Assembly (NCBI GenBank): GCA_963821345.1
Contig: CAWGDM010000001.1
Location: 372,001-436,000 of the forward strand
From: WHSW01 sp963821345
Lineage (GTDB): Bacteria; Actinomycetota; Thermoleophilia; Solirubrobacterales; 70-9
Direction: 5' to 3'
DNA: 64,000 bases
The position numbers were made by a program, and so were the translations under genes. The notes beneath the pieces are model-generated. The model searched no databases and was not told the origin of the DNA. It saw nothing but the letters and a program-made list of their open reading frames with translations. Shown here in pieces: positions 25,671 through 34,713 of the stretch (position 1 is its first letter; every line of letters starts with the position of its first letter).

Positions 25671-27968
25671 TCACGCGACCTCCAGGACCGGTGTGGGCTC
25701 GGCTTGCGCCGCCAGCCGGCGAGCGCGCCTCCGTAGCCGGCGGCGAGTTGGTCGAGCGCCGCCTCCCAGGTCCGGCCCTGGACCTCGGCGAGCGCCGCCC
25801 GCGCGATCCGCTCGGAGAGGAACGGGGAGGCCGCGAGCTGGGCGACCGCCGCGGCGAGCGGCTCGGGCGTCGGGTCGCAGAGCCGGCCGGTTCGGTGGTC
25901 CTGGATCAGCGACACGGGGCCGCCCTCGTTCGACCGCGACCACCGGCAGCCCGCTCGCCTGCGCCTCGACGATCACCTGGCCGTAGGTGTCCGTGCGCGA
26001 GCAGAACAGGAACACGTCGGCGCTCGCGTAGGCGTCCGCGAGCTGCTCGCGATCGAGCCAGCCGAGGAAGGTGGCGTGCTCTCCGAGCCGCACCCGCAGC
26101 AGCTGCTCCTCGGGCCCGCCGCCGGCGAGCAGGAGGTGCAGCCGGGGGTCGCGCTCGCGAGCCAGCAGGAAGCTCTCGGCGAGCAGCTCCGCGCCCTTCT
26201 CACTGCTCAGGCGCCCCGCGTAGAGGACCTTGACCTCGCCCGGGTAGGCGTCGGGGTCGCGACGCTCCGGGCTGTACAGCGACAGGTCGACGCCCCGGAC
26301 CCAGCGCCGGACCCTGCCGGGCTCGACCCCGAGCGCCGCCAGCGATCCGTCGCTCGCCAGGCTCGGCGAGAGCACCAGCTCGCACTGGCGGTAGAAGGCG
26401 GAGAGCGCCGCCCGGGCCGCGAGCTCGACCCGCGGGTCGCCGCTGCGCAGACGCGCGTAGGCCGCGAGCTCGGTGTGGTAGCTGCCGATCAACGGGATGC
26501 CGCCGATCCGCGCGGTGAGCGCGGCACCGATCCCCGCGGGACCGGGAGAGGTCACGTGGATCAGGTCATAGGAGCCGTTCGACCAGGGTCTGGACGAGCT
26601 CCGGGACGCTCGGGATCCCGATCGACATCCCGGCGTAGAACGGAACCTCGACCTCGGCCACCGCGGGCAGGCGCCGGTCGACCCGCGGGTCGGTGCCGAT
26701 GACCTCGACCTCCCAGCCGGGAACGCCGTGCTCGCGAATCCGCTCGATCGTGTGGGTGACGCCGTGCATCGAGCCGGCGCCCTCGACGATCAGGGCAACC
26801 CGACCAGGCTCGCCGTCGCGGCCGGCGAGCTTGGCGACCTCGTTGCCGAGGATCGTGGTCGCGGGGACGTAGGGGATCGCCGGGATGCAGGCCTCGAACA
26901 GGCCCGTCGCCGCCTCGGCGTAGCCCTCGCCGCGCTCGACCGCCGCGGCGAGGTCGTCGACAGCGTCGCGCAGGGAGCGCTCGTGGGCACGGCGCGCGCG
27001 CCGGGCGAGCTCCGAGTGACTGAAATCGTCCGCCTGCATCTCGGCGATCAGCTGCTTCGGATCGAGGCTCAGGCCGACGCTGTGCAGCCAGGCCTGGAGC
27101 ACGGCGCGGGCCTCGCCCGGTCCGAGGTCGGCGGCCGCGTCGCCGCCGCGCTCGCCGCCGTCCGAGACCACCCGCTCGGCGATCGAGAGCACCGCAGCCG
27201 GGTCGACCGCGCCCAGCGTGTTCTGCGCCACCGGGGCCCGCGATCAGGGCGCGGGTGGCGAGGGCAAGGGCCGAGTGCGCCCACTTGGCGGCGCTGCCCT
27301 GGTCGCCGCGGCTCTCGGCCCGGCCCTCGCGCACGTGGCGCAGAAACTCTTCCGGCGACGAGGCGAGCGGGGTCTCGGTGAAGGTCCGCCCGACGTCGAC
27401 GCCGGCATGGTCGTCGGAGCCGCCGATCCCGCTGCCGCCGTGCGTCTCGATGTAGACCGCTGCGGGCGCGTTCAGCTCCCTGGCTCGCGACCCGTTGCGG
27501 GTCTCCCAGATCGAGAACAGCTGGGCGAGCCGGCGGCGGTGGCGCGGGGTCAGCGGAGCGGCTACGGCGAAGAACGGGTGCGCGAGCGCGCAGGTGATCT
27601 CGTGCTCGTGCAGATACACGGCGCAGGTCTCGAGATCGCCGGCGTGGCGCTGCAGGTACTCGTGGTCGCTCGGGGTGATCCCGTAACAGAGGACGTGGAC
27701 CGCCTGCGGCTCGCCGGCGAACCAGGTGGTGAGCTCCTCGGAGATGAAGACAGTCGGGCCGATCGGCGAGCTCGAGGCAGCCGTCGATCGTGTCGTGATC
27801 GGTGATCGTCACGAAGTCCATGCCGCGCCGCTTGGCGAGCTCGTAGACCTCCTCCGGGGGCGTCGCGCACTCCGGCAGTCCGACGCTCCGCTGGATGCCC
27901 AACTTCGCCACCTGCGACGCGGTCGAGTGACAGTGCATGTCCGCCCTAACAACCGACCTGGGAATCAT
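25671..27968 (-). pseudogene. PHP-domain / glycosyltransferase family 4 protein, broken by five frame shifts
   Basis: One gene of about 765 codons is spread over three frames. It starts at the ATG at 27968 (ribosome site GAGGGAG). The PHP phosphoesterase domain shows ADMHCHSTAS, TITDHDTIDG, HEHEITCALAHPF and GGSDDHAG. The glycosyltransferase shows DLIHVTSPGPAGIGAAL, GSYHTELAAYARL, VLYAGRLSSEKGAELLAE and EAQASGLPVVAVERGG, and ends PTPVLEVA at 25671. Frame changes lie near 27752, 27232, 26574, 25922 (each one extra base) and 25720 (one missing). The net change is a multiple of three and the span is 3n, so the repaired gene is consistent. It is either sequence error or a decayed gene. It is co-directional with ppk and has a PHO box upstream. 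The sugar donor and acceptor are unknown. Confidence 0.8.
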
Positions 27969-28041
27969 CGCTGCTCCCTCGTTAGATGTTTGATGACATG
28001 ATCAGATTCGCCACCTGAGCAGGCGTTTCCGTTACCACTCG

Positions 28042-28069
28042 GAGAAGGACGGGTGAACATCCGGTGAAT
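28042..28069 (-). promoter_or_regulatory. PHO box upstream of the PHP-glycosyltransferase/ppk unit
   Basis: On the minus strand, 6-base units repeat every 11 bases: ATTCAC (28069-28064), GTTCAC (28058-28053) and a weaker CTTCTC (28047-28042). This matches the actinobacterial PhoP direct-repeat unit GTTCACC. It lies 85 bases before the ATG at 27968. It predicts induction of the PHP-GT/ppk unit under phosphate starvation. Confidence 0.7.
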
Positions 28070-28186
28070 GGCGCCTTCACGGGATCGCAACGCGCCCGGG
28101 CCCACGCACGGCGAATGTTGGGCCGGATGCCGGCCTCGACGCCAGCGCAAGCAACCGGGATCGCGGTGATCTCGCGCGGCCGGCCA

Positions 28187-28330
28187 ATGGAGGCGACACT
28201 CTGGGGCGAGCCGCGATGCGGACGCGCGGTGGCGCGGCTGGCCGACGGCACCGCGATCCGCTGGCGGTCCGGCCGCTGGTCGGCCGAGCCGGGGCGCGAG
28301 CTGGCGACGCGGGTGCTGGAGCTGCCCTAG
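28187..28330 (+). CDS. Small hypothetical protein
   Basis: A 47-residue open frame (MEATLWGEPRCGRAVARLAD, then a tryptophan- and arginine-rich stretch) ends at 28330 and overlaps the convergent gene's stop by 4 bases (CTAG). The frame stays open upstream to 28064, so a longer start such as the ATG at 28127 is possible. The amino-acid pattern looks protein-like, but I recognise no family and there is no strong ribosome site. Confidence 0.4.
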   Translation: MEATLWGEPRCGRAVARLADGTAIRWRSGRWSAEPGRELATRVLELP

Positions 28331-29286
28331 CCGGCCAGCTGGTGGCGATCCAGCTGGCGGTGGATCTCGCGGATCATCAGCGGGTCGCGGAAGGCGTTGT
28401 AGGAGTACAGCACCGGCCGCCCGCTCTTCGGCCGGTGACCGATGCACTCCGGGAACAGGACCGGGTAGGCGACCCGGAAGCCGATCCGCGCCGATTGCGC
28501 CGAGCGGCGCCGGATCAGGGCCCGGCGCCTGACGCTGGAGAGGTCCTTGATGAACCGGCAGCCGCCGCTGCGACGGTGCGCCGGATTGTTCTGCAGGTGG
28601 TAAAGGATCGGCTTGTGGCGCACCAGACGCCGCACCGCGTGCAGCCGGAGGTGGAAGACCGAGTCCTGGACCGACCAGAAGTCGGCCCGGCGCGGCAGCC
28701 GCTGGCGCGCCGCGATCCCGAAGACGTTGCCGCCGATCCACTCGCCGTGGCGGTGGGCCACCTTGACCGCCGTCTTGATCACCCGCGGGTGCTTGGCGAA
28801 GCTGGTCGACATGAAGTCGAAGAACCAACCCTCGTTGTGGAGCTTGGCGCGCAGGCGGTTCATCGTCATCCGGATCGCGGCCGGGGTCCGGTATTGATTC
28901 GCGTTGAGGACGATGTCGAATTGCGCGTAGGGGTTGGACTGGTGGACGATGCGCCGGATCTGATGCCAGGCGCGCACCTCGGCGTGGGTCGGATACTGGT
29001 TGCGGGCGTAGCGCAGCGTCCCGGTGACCCAGGTCGGCCGCAGGGTGGCGAGCGAGCGCCCGATCCGCCGGGCATTGGTGTTCTGGACCACGGCGATCCG
29101 GGTGTGATGGACGCGGGCCGAGACCACCCGCGACATCAACCAGGCGAACGCCGGCGGCGGGCCCTTGACCTGCGGCCGCGCGGCGCTCGCCGCACCCGAG
29201 TCTCCGAGGGCAAGGCCCGCGCAGACGGCCGCGACCGCCGCCAATGCGATCAGCCCGCGCGCCTTCACCGCCCCGTCCAAGCTCAT
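28327..29286 (-). CDS. Secreted protein of unknown function
   Basis: This 319-residue protein has a signal peptide (residues 1-35, LIALAAVAAVCAGLALG then ASA) and a basic, histidine-rich mature region. Visible stretches include AFAWLMSRVV, VVQNTNARRIGRSLATL, WHQIRRIVHQSNPYAQFDIV, WIGGNVFGIA and LYSYNAFRDPLMIREIHRQL. The pattern of short beta segments and conserved-looking asparagine, histidine and tyrosine residues suggests a TIM-barrel or hydrolase fold, but I cannot name a family. The start is the ATG at 29286, 13 bases after the M1 peptidase stop, so the two exported proteins are probably co-transcribed. Confidence 0.65.
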   Translation of the reverse strand: MSLDGAVKARGLIALAAVAAVCAGLALGDSGAASAARPQVKGPPPAFAWLMSRVVSARVHHTRIAVVQNTNARRIGRSLATLRPTWVTGTLRYARNQYPTHAEVRAWHQIRRIVHQSNPYAQFDIVLNANQYRTPAAIRMTMNRLRAKLHNEGWFFDFMSTSFAKHPRVIKTAVKVAHRHGEWIGGNVFGIAARQRLPRRADFWSVQDSVFHLRLHAVRRLVRHKPILYHLQNNPAHRRSGGCRFIKDLSSVRRRALIRRRSAQSARIGFRVAYPVLFPECIGHRPKSGRPVLYSYNAFRDPLMIREIHRQLDRHQLAG

Positions 29287-29299
29287 GATTCGAAGCAAT

Positions 29300-30667
29300 C
29301 TAGGGCTTGCCCTGCGCGTACAGATACCGGTCGAATAGGTCGTCGAGCTGCTGTCCGGATTCGGACTCGGCCAGGGCGATGAACTGCTCGATCGTCGCGT
29401 TGCCGAACCGATGCGCGGCCGTCCAGGCGCGCATCGTTGCGTAGAAGGCGTGGTCACCGATCCGCTGGCGCAGCGCCTCGAGCGCCATCGCGCCGCGGAC
29501 GTAGATTGAGCTGGCGAACAGGTACTTCGGCTTGCCCGGATTGCCGGGCGGCGGGTCCCAAATCCCCTCGGCGTCGGGGGCGGTGCGCTGCAGGCGCTTG
29601 AATCGGTGCGCGGTCGAGGCCCCGCCCACCGTTTCCGAGTAGCGCCACTGCGCCCAGGTGGCAAAGCCCTCGTTGAGCCAGATCTCGGGCCAGGTGGTGA
29701 GGCTGACGCTGTCGCCGAACCACTGGTGGGCGATCTCGTGCGAGATCAGGACCGCGTTCGGCGCCTCGTCGTAGGTCGGGCGCGTCTGGGTCTCGAGCGC
29801 GTAGCCGACCTGGGGCGCGTGGTCGACGATCGCCCCCACCTGGCTGAACGGATAGGGGCCGAAGAGGCGGTCGAACAGCCGCAGGATCCGGGGGATCGCG
29901 CGGACCGCGCGCTTCGACTTGCGCGCTTCGCGCGGGTCGAGGGCGACGTATGAGGGGACGCCGGCGGCCATCCCGCGCTCGATCCGGAAGCGGCCGACGT
30001 TGACGGTCGCCAGATAGGTCGCCATCGGCTCGTCGCTGACCCAGGTCCAGGTCCCGTCCGGCGTGTGCGAGGCGAGCCCGCCGTTGGAGATCGCCTTGAG
30101 CCGCTTTGGCACCCTGATCGCGATCCGGAACAGGGCCTTGTCGTCGGGCGTGTCGTTGCAGGGAAACCAGGTCGGCGCACCCTGTGGCTCGCCCAGGGCG
30201 GCGACGCCGTCGTCGGTGCGAATCCAGCCGTCGGGCGTGCCGTCCGCATCCTCGATGTTCTCGGGCCTGCCGCGGTAGGCGACGATGGCCGTGAACGAGG
30301 TCCCCGCGGCGATCCCCGCGGCCGGTGTGACGACCAGCTCCTGGCCGCGGCGGTCGAACGTCGCCGCCGCCCCGTCGACCGTGACGGCGCCGACCTTCGG
30401 GCCGCGGAAGTCGAGGTCGAAGCGACTCAGGTCCTGGGTCGCGGTGGCGGTGATCGTCGCCGTCGCGACCAGGCGGTTGCGGCCCGGGTCGTAGGCGAGG
30501 TCGAGGTCGTAGCGGGCGACGTCGTACCCGCCGTTGCCCTGGTCGGGAAAGAACGGGTCGCCGACGCCCGCCGCTCCGGGCGTGAGCTCGGCCCGAGCCG
30601 CCGGCGCAGCGGCGAGCAGCAGCAGCGCTGCGAGGGCCAGGGCCCGCCTGGTGGCGATCGCAGGCAC
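29300..30667 (-). CDS. Secreted M1-family zinc metallopeptidase
   Basis: This is an M1 (gluzincin) aminopeptidase-type protein with a signal peptide. The zinc site HEIAHQWFGDS sits near residues 310-320, with the third ligand glutamate downstream in WLNEGFATWAQW. The upstream YALETQTRP replaces the usual GAMEN substrate loop (here GYALETQ), and the N-terminal domain has YDVARYDLDLAYDP. At about 455 residues it is short, like other secreted actinobacterial M1 members that lack the C-terminal domain. The GTG at 30667 gives a clean signal peptide (MPAIATRRALALAALLLLAA); a TTG at 30700 would add 11 residues. Confidence 0.85.
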   Translation of the reverse strand: MPAIATRRALALAALLLLAAAPAARAELTPGAAGVGDPFFPDQGNGGYDVARYDLDLAYDPGRNRLVATATITATATQDLSRFDLDFRGPKVGAVTVDGAAATFDRRGQELVVTPAAGIAAGTSFTAIVAYRGRPENIEDADGTPDGWIRTDDGVAALGEPQGAPTWFPCNDTPDDKALFRIAIRVPKRLKAISNGGLASHTPDGTWTWVSDEPMATYLATVNVGRFRIERGMAAGVPSYVALDPREARKSKRAVRAIPRILRLFDRLFGPYPFSQVGAIVDHAPQVGYALETQTRPTYDEAPNAVLISHEIAHQWFGDSVSLTTWPEIWLNEGFATWAQWRYSETVGGASTAHRFKRLQRTAPDAEGIWDPPPGNPGKPKYLFASSIYVRGAMALEALRQRIGDHAFYATMRAWTAAHRFGNATIEQFIALAESESGQQLDDLFDRYLYAQGKP

Positions 30668-30712
30668 GCAGGTAAATCTACCCACGGTGGTCACGATCAA
30701 CTCAAACCCGGT

Positions 30713-31423
30713 TCAGGGGCGGTCGATGCGCAGACCCTGCTGGCGCCTGGCGTCGGCGAGCTCGGCGGCCGCCCGGCGGGCACGCTCGGCAGCCTCGCGC
30801 TCGGCGAGCTCGGCGCGCTGCAGCTCCGCGGCCGCCTTGGCGGCGCGTTCGGCGGCGGCGCGCCGCTCGCGCGCCTCACGCACCTTGCGATCGAGCGCCC
30901 GCTGTAGCCGCACCCAGGTCTGGTCGGACTCGAGCTCCCCCCAGAGGGAGACGAAGCGGTCGAAGAGCAGCGCCCGCCGCGCCTCGGTGTGCACGGCCAG
31001 CACCTCCAGGCCACGGTAGGCCGTCCGGTTGGGCGCCGCGGCGACCGCCGCCGGATCGAGATCGGCGCCGTTGGCCCGCTCGTGCAAGACCCTCGCGTCC
31101 GCAGTGCGCAGCCGGTCCACGTGGGTCGCGACCCTGGGCAGCATCACGTCGCAGTCGTGAAGCTCGCCGAGCACGTCCTGAAGATCGCGGGCCCGCCGCC
31201 GGGCGACGTCGGCCGGCGAGCCGAAGCAAAAGCCGGTCACCTCGAGCACGTAGCGCAGCCGCTTGGCGGCGATCCGCAGGTCGTGCTGCTCGGCGGCGCA
31301 TTCCGGATGCAGGGCGGCGGGCGCGAACGACCGCATCTCGTCGAGTCGCACGTTGACGATCTTGGCTGCGTTCTCGACCAGCGCGCCCCGGGGGTCGAGC
31401 TTGCGCACCCGCCTGGCCTTCAT
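30713..31423 (-). CDS. CHAD-domain protein, second-half type
   Basis: This 236-residue protein has the C-terminal-half motif of the CHAD domain, EQHDLRIAAKRLRYVLEVTG, preceded by DEMRSFAPAALHPE and followed by RARDLQDVLGELHDCDVMLP. CHAD domains are alpha-helical, histidine- and arginine-rich and bind polyphosphate. The last 50 residues are a long charged alanine/arginine/glutamate helix, probably a coiled coil. Its ATG overlaps the stop of the other CHAD gene (ATGA), so the two are made together. Location next to ppx and ppk supports a polyphosphate role; the exact function is unknown. Confidence 0.82.
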   Translation of the reverse strand: MKARRVRKLDPRGALVENAAKIVNVRLDEMRSFAPAALHPECAAEQHDLRIAAKRLRYVLEVTGFCFGSPADVARRRARDLQDVLGELHDCDVMLPRVATHVDRLRTADARVLHERANGADLDPAAVAAAPNRTAYRGLEVLAVHTEARRALLFDRFVSLWGELESDQTWVRLQRALDRKVREARERRAAAERAAKAAAELQRAELAEREAAERARRAAAELADARRQQGLRIDRP

Positions 31424-32037
31424 CCGGGGTCACCACCGTTGCCATTCGTCAGCGCCGGGGCCGGCGCCGCGGGCGGATCCGGGGGAGACGCCGGCGGCGG
31501 CGTCAGCGCTGCCGGGGGCTCGGGCGCCGGCTCAGGATCGGGCTCCGCCGCGGGCTCGACCAGCGCATCGGCGGCGGCGACCAGCTCCGCCAGCCGCTCG
31601 GCGAGCGATGCGACCCGCTCGGGCGTGACCGCGGGCGCGAGGCCAAGGTTCGCCTCCGCCTGCTCCTCGCGCAGGCGGGCGGCGAGGCTGCGCACGCCGG
31701 GGCGGTCGGGGGCCCCGATCCCGGCGGCGAACGAGTCCAGTGCCTCCAGGGTCACGTCGCGGTCGCGGCGCTCACCGAGGGCGTCGGCGAGCGCCTTCAC
31801 CTCGCGCAGCGTCGCGTTGAACCGCTTCGCTGGGAAGCAGGGCTCGAAGACCTCGAGCGCCGCCCGCAGCCGGCGGGTGGCGACGCGCATGTCGTGAACG
31901 CGCTCGATGTCGCGGGTGTCGAGCACGCCGTCGGCGTTTTCGACCAGCTCCCGCGCGCGGATCTCGACCGCCCTCGCCGCAGCCGCCGCGAAGGCGTCGT
32001 CCGCCTCGATTCCGGGAATCGGCCGGGCCTTCGCCAT
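31420..32037 (-). CDS. CHAD-domain protein, first-half type
   Basis: This 205-residue protein carries the N-terminal-half CHAD motif ERVHDMRVATRRLRAALEVF and the following LREVKALADALGERRDRDVTL. After about residue 155 it becomes a low-complexity proline/alanine/glutamate tail. The start is the ATG at 32037. Together with the overlapping downstream gene it would supply both halves of a CHAD four-helix-bundle pair. It ends the stretch after ppx, 40 bases downstream on the same strand. Confidence 0.82.
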   Translation of the reverse strand: MAKARPIPGIEADDAFAAAAARAVEIRARELVENADGVLDTRDIERVHDMRVATRRLRAALEVFEPCFPAKRFNATLREVKALADALGERRDRDVTLEALDSFAAGIGAPDRPGVRSLAARLREEQAEANLGLAPAVTPERVASLAERLAELVAAADALVEPAAEPDPEPAPEPPAALTPPPASPPDPPAAPAPALTNGNGGDPG

Positions 32038-32077
32038 CGGCGTCAGATTATCCGGCCCGGCGGTCTCGGGGCTCGGT

Positions 32078-32983
32078 CTAGGCGGCGATTGCAGCGGGGG
32101 CGCCATTCGAGGCGCCGTGCAGGAGGTCGAGGATGATCCCCTCGCGCAGGCCGCCCTTGCCGATCTGCAGCGGCTGGCCGAGCAGCTCGGAGAGCTTCTC
32201 CAGGATCAGCACGCCGGCGGGCAGGATCCGCACCCGGCGCGCGTCGAGCTCGAACTTCTTCGCCACCTCGGCGATCGGATCGCCGGTCAGCACGCGGACC
32301 GCCCGCTCCAGGGTCTCGTACTCGAGCACCGCCCCGACCAGGGTGCGCAGCGAGGTCGCGCTGCCGCCGACCGCGACCGCCTGGCCCGGCTGGTCGACCT
32401 CGATCCCCTCGAAGAAGTCGTCGATGTAATCGCGCAGGGCGCGAATCTCGGCCGCCGACGGGGGATCGTTGGTCAGGAACTCCTCGGCGACCGCTCCGGA
32501 ACCGATCTTGAACGAGCGCACCTGGCGGACCCCGCCGGCGATCGTCCCGAGGATGATCTCGGACGAGCCGCCGCCGACGTCGACGACGCCAACGTCGCCC
32601 TCGACCGGATGGCCGAGCGTCTTCGTCGCGCCGATGAACGCCAGCCGCCCCTCCTCCTCCTCGGAGAGGACCTCAACCCGGGTGCCGGCGGCGTCGGCGA
32701 TCCGCTTGGCGGCCTGGTCGGCGTTCCTGGACTCGCGGATCGCGGCGGTGGCGACGATCCGGATCGCCTTGGCGCCCAGCTCCTCGGCGAGCCGCACCTG
32801 GGTGGTCACCACCTCGGCCAGCTCGGCGATCTTCTCGTCGGTGATCTTGCCCTTGCGCTTCGAGTCCTTGTCGAAGCGGGTATATGCGCGCTGCTCCATC
32901 ACCTTGCGCAGCTGGCCCTCCTGTGGCTCGGCGACCAGGACGCGGGTCGTGTTGGAGCCAATGTCGACCGCCGCGCAGAGCAC
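32078..32983 (-). CDS. ppx: Exopolyphosphatase / guanosine pentaphosphatase family (Ppx/GppA)
   Basis: This 301-residue protein has the ASKHA phosphatase motifs: CAAVDIGSNTTRVLVAE (phosphate 1), VEVLSEEEEGRLAFIGA, and GVVDVGGGSSEIILG (phosphate 2), with the AVGGSATSLRTL adenosine-type loop. The length fits the short actinobacterial Ppx form that lacks the C-terminal HD domain. It removes terminal phosphate from polyphosphate or pppGpp. The start is the GTG at 32983. It heads the ppx-CHAD-CHAD group and diverges from the PHO-box-controlled isomerase gene. Confidence 0.9.
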   Translation of the reverse strand: MLCAAVDIGSNTTRVLVAEPQEGQLRKVMEQRAYTRFDKDSKRKGKITDEKIAELAEVVTTQVRLAEELGAKAIRIVATAAIRESRNADQAAKRIADAAGTRVEVLSEEEEGRLAFIGATKTLGHPVEGDVGVVDVGGGSSEIILGTIAGGVRQVRSFKIGSGAVAEEFLTNDPPSAAEIRALRDYIDDFFEGIEVDQPGQAVAVGGSATSLRTLVGAVLEYETLERAVRVLTGDPIAEVAKKFELDARRVRILPAGVLILEKLSELLGQPLQIGKGGLREGIILDLLHGASNGAPAAIAA

Positions 32984-33042
32984 GCACCGATCATGCCAAA
33001 TCAGACGGATGCGCCACGGCGATCAGGCGCGGATAACCCCAT

Positions 33043-33070
33043 GTTCACAACCCGTTCACCTGCGTTTCAC
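33043..33070 (+). promoter_or_regulatory. PHO box upstream of the isomerase gene
   Basis: Three units start exactly 11 bases apart: GTTCAC at 33043 and 33054, and TTTCAC at 33065. This is the actinobacterial PhoP direct-repeat pattern and the cleanest example in the window. It sits 34 bases before the ATG at 33104, where it could act as the activator site in place of a -35 box. Confidence 0.8.
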
Positions 33071-33103
33071 GGAAGTTGGGCGATCTGCGGCGAACCTGAG
33101 CTC

Positions 33104-34004
33104 ATGGCCATCGAACAGAAGACCGCGGGCACACCGATCGAAGCCCCTTCGCCGGCGCCGGTCACCGCCCGGCTCGGGCTCAGCGTCCCGAACGAGTGGT
33201 GGGCCTCGGCGCCGCTGCTGAAGTCCTACGAGGCCGCCGGGTTCAGCTGGGTGCAGCTGCACGCGCCGCCGACCTCGGTGCTCGGCGTCGCCAGGCTCAC
33301 CACCCAGCATGCCCTGGCAGCCGCGCGGGCGCTGGCGACCACCTCGCTGGAGGCGGTGCTGCACGCCCCGCCCGGCCTGCGAGCCGGAACCCGGGGCGGT
33401 GACCGTGCCTTCGAGGGCCTGCTGTCCTACGCCGCCGAGCTCGGCGCCGGCCATGTCGTCTACCACGCGCTCGCGCTGCCCGACGGCCGGGCGAGCCACG
33501 CCGCGCTGCACGCCGAGACGCGCTCGCTGAGCCGCCACGCGAAGGTCGCCGAGCGGCTCGACGTGACGATCGCGATCGAGAACCTGGCGCCCCTGTTCCC
33601 GGGCCCCGAGGTGGCCTCGGCGAATCCGGCGACCCTGCGGGGGCTGGTGCGGCGGATCGGCTCCCCGGCGGTCGGTATCTGCCTCGACGTCGGCCACGCC
33701 CACATCATCGCCGACCTGCGCAGCACCTCGATCGAGCTGCTCTGCGACCCGGTCCTCGACCTGGTCTCGGTCTTCCACCTGCACGACAACCTCGGCGCCC
33801 GCCGGCGTGCCACCGGCGACGAGCTCGGGGTCGACCCGCTGCGCCTCGACCTGCACCTGCCGCCCGGCCGCGGCACGCTTCCCTGGGGCCGGGTCACTCG
33901 CCCAGCTCGCGCGCCACACCGCGCCGCTGATCTGCGAGGTCCACCCGCCGTTTCGGCCCCGGGCCTCCGAGGTCGCCGAGTCGGTGACCGCGATCCTGGC
34001 CTGA
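33104..34004 (+). CDS. Sugar-phosphate isomerase/epimerase-like TIM-barrel protein, one frame break near 33896
   Basis: This protein of about 300 residues resembles the AP endonuclease 2 / xylose isomerase-like TIM-barrel group. It shows LGLSVPNEWWASAPLLKSYE, AIENLAPLFPGPEVASANPA, GICLDVGHAHIIADL (metal-binding D and H) and VFHLHDNLGARRRATGDE. It then breaks near 33896; skipping one base restores LAQLARHTAPLICEVHPPFR and the stop at 34002-34004. The 901-base length (3n+1) agrees. The intact gene ends 10 bases from the convergent phoU. A PHO box directly upstream suggests a phosphate-starvation role, possibly in sugar-phosphate or lipid-headgroup metabolism. The reaction is unknown. Confidence 0.75.
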
Positions 34005-34014
34005 GCGCGAGTGC

Positions 34015-34713
34015 CTAGTGCGGGATGGGCGCGCCGGGGTGCGAGGCGTCCTGGAACTCGCGGAACAGCCCGGTGACCACGAACGCGACCTGCTCGCCGA
34101 TGTCGACGGTGTTGTCGCCAATCCGCTCGATCGCCCGGGCGACGAGGATCATCGTCATCGCCCACTCGCGGCGGTCGTGGTCGTCGCCGATCTCGAGCGC
34201 GATCCGGAAGATCTCCTTGTTGAGGTTGTCGATGAGGTCGTCCTGACGGACCAGGTCGCGCGCCATCTCGACGTCGCGGCCCTCGAACGCCCGCCTCGAC
34301 TGCGAGAGCTGAACCCCGGCCTGCTTGCCCATCGTCACCACGTCCTTGACGATCCGCTCGTCGGCGGGCGGCTCGTGGCCGGTCAGCGGGATCAGCTTGG
34401 CGATGTTCACGCACTGGTCGCCCATCCGCTCGATCGCCTTCATCAGGTGCAGAAGGGCGGCGATCAGGCGCAGGTCGGTGGCCACCGGCGCCTGCGTGGC
34501 GAGCAGGGTGAGGATCGACTGATGGATCTCGAGGTAACGACCGTCGATTACGTCGTCCGAAGCGATCACCATCTCGGCAAGCTCGGTGTCGCGGCGCTCG
34601 ACCGCCTCGACCGCGCGGGCAAGCTGGTCGGCGACCAGATCGATCCCCTCGAGGGCCCGGGACTCGAGCCTCTCGAGCTCCTCCTGGTACTGGAGGCGGA
34701 CGGACCCCGGCAT
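34015..34713 (-). CDS. phoU: Phosphate transport regulator PhoU
   Basis: This 232-residue all-helical protein has two PhoU repeats with the metal-binding motifs: ERRDTELAEMVIASDDVIDG and MKAIERMGDQCVNIAKL in the first half, and RQDDLIDNLNKEIFR and ARAIERIGDNTVDIGEQV in the second. PhoU links the Pst transporter to the PhoR/PhoP system and limits phosphate uptake. The ATG overlaps the pstB stop by one base. It is the last gene of pstSCAB-phoU. Confidence 0.93.
   Translation of the reverse strand: MPGSVRLQYQEELERLESRALEGIDLVADQLARAVEAVERRDTELAEMVIASDDVIDGRYLEIHQSILTLLATQAPVATDLRLIAALLHLMKAIERMGDQCVNIAKLIPLTGHEPPADERIVKDVVTMGKQAGVQLSQSRRAFEGRDVEMARDLVRQDDLIDNLNKEIFRIALEIGDDHDRREWAMTMILVARAIERIGDNTVDIGEQVAFVVTGLFREFQDASHPGAPIPH

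Noticed and set aside
23468..25915. An open frame that would fuse a glycosyltransferase tail to polyphosphate kinase
   Set aside because: The first 70 or so residues are the end of the upstream GT4 gene in its own frame. A frame change near 25720 leads to a normal GT stop at 25671, and ppk then starts separately, so the fusion is an artefact.
31907..34018. A 703-residue open frame ending in the isomerase-like protein
   Set aside because: The first half is the antisense of CHAD and ppx genes. The real gene begins at the ATG at 33104, after a PHO box, where the TIM-barrel pattern starts.
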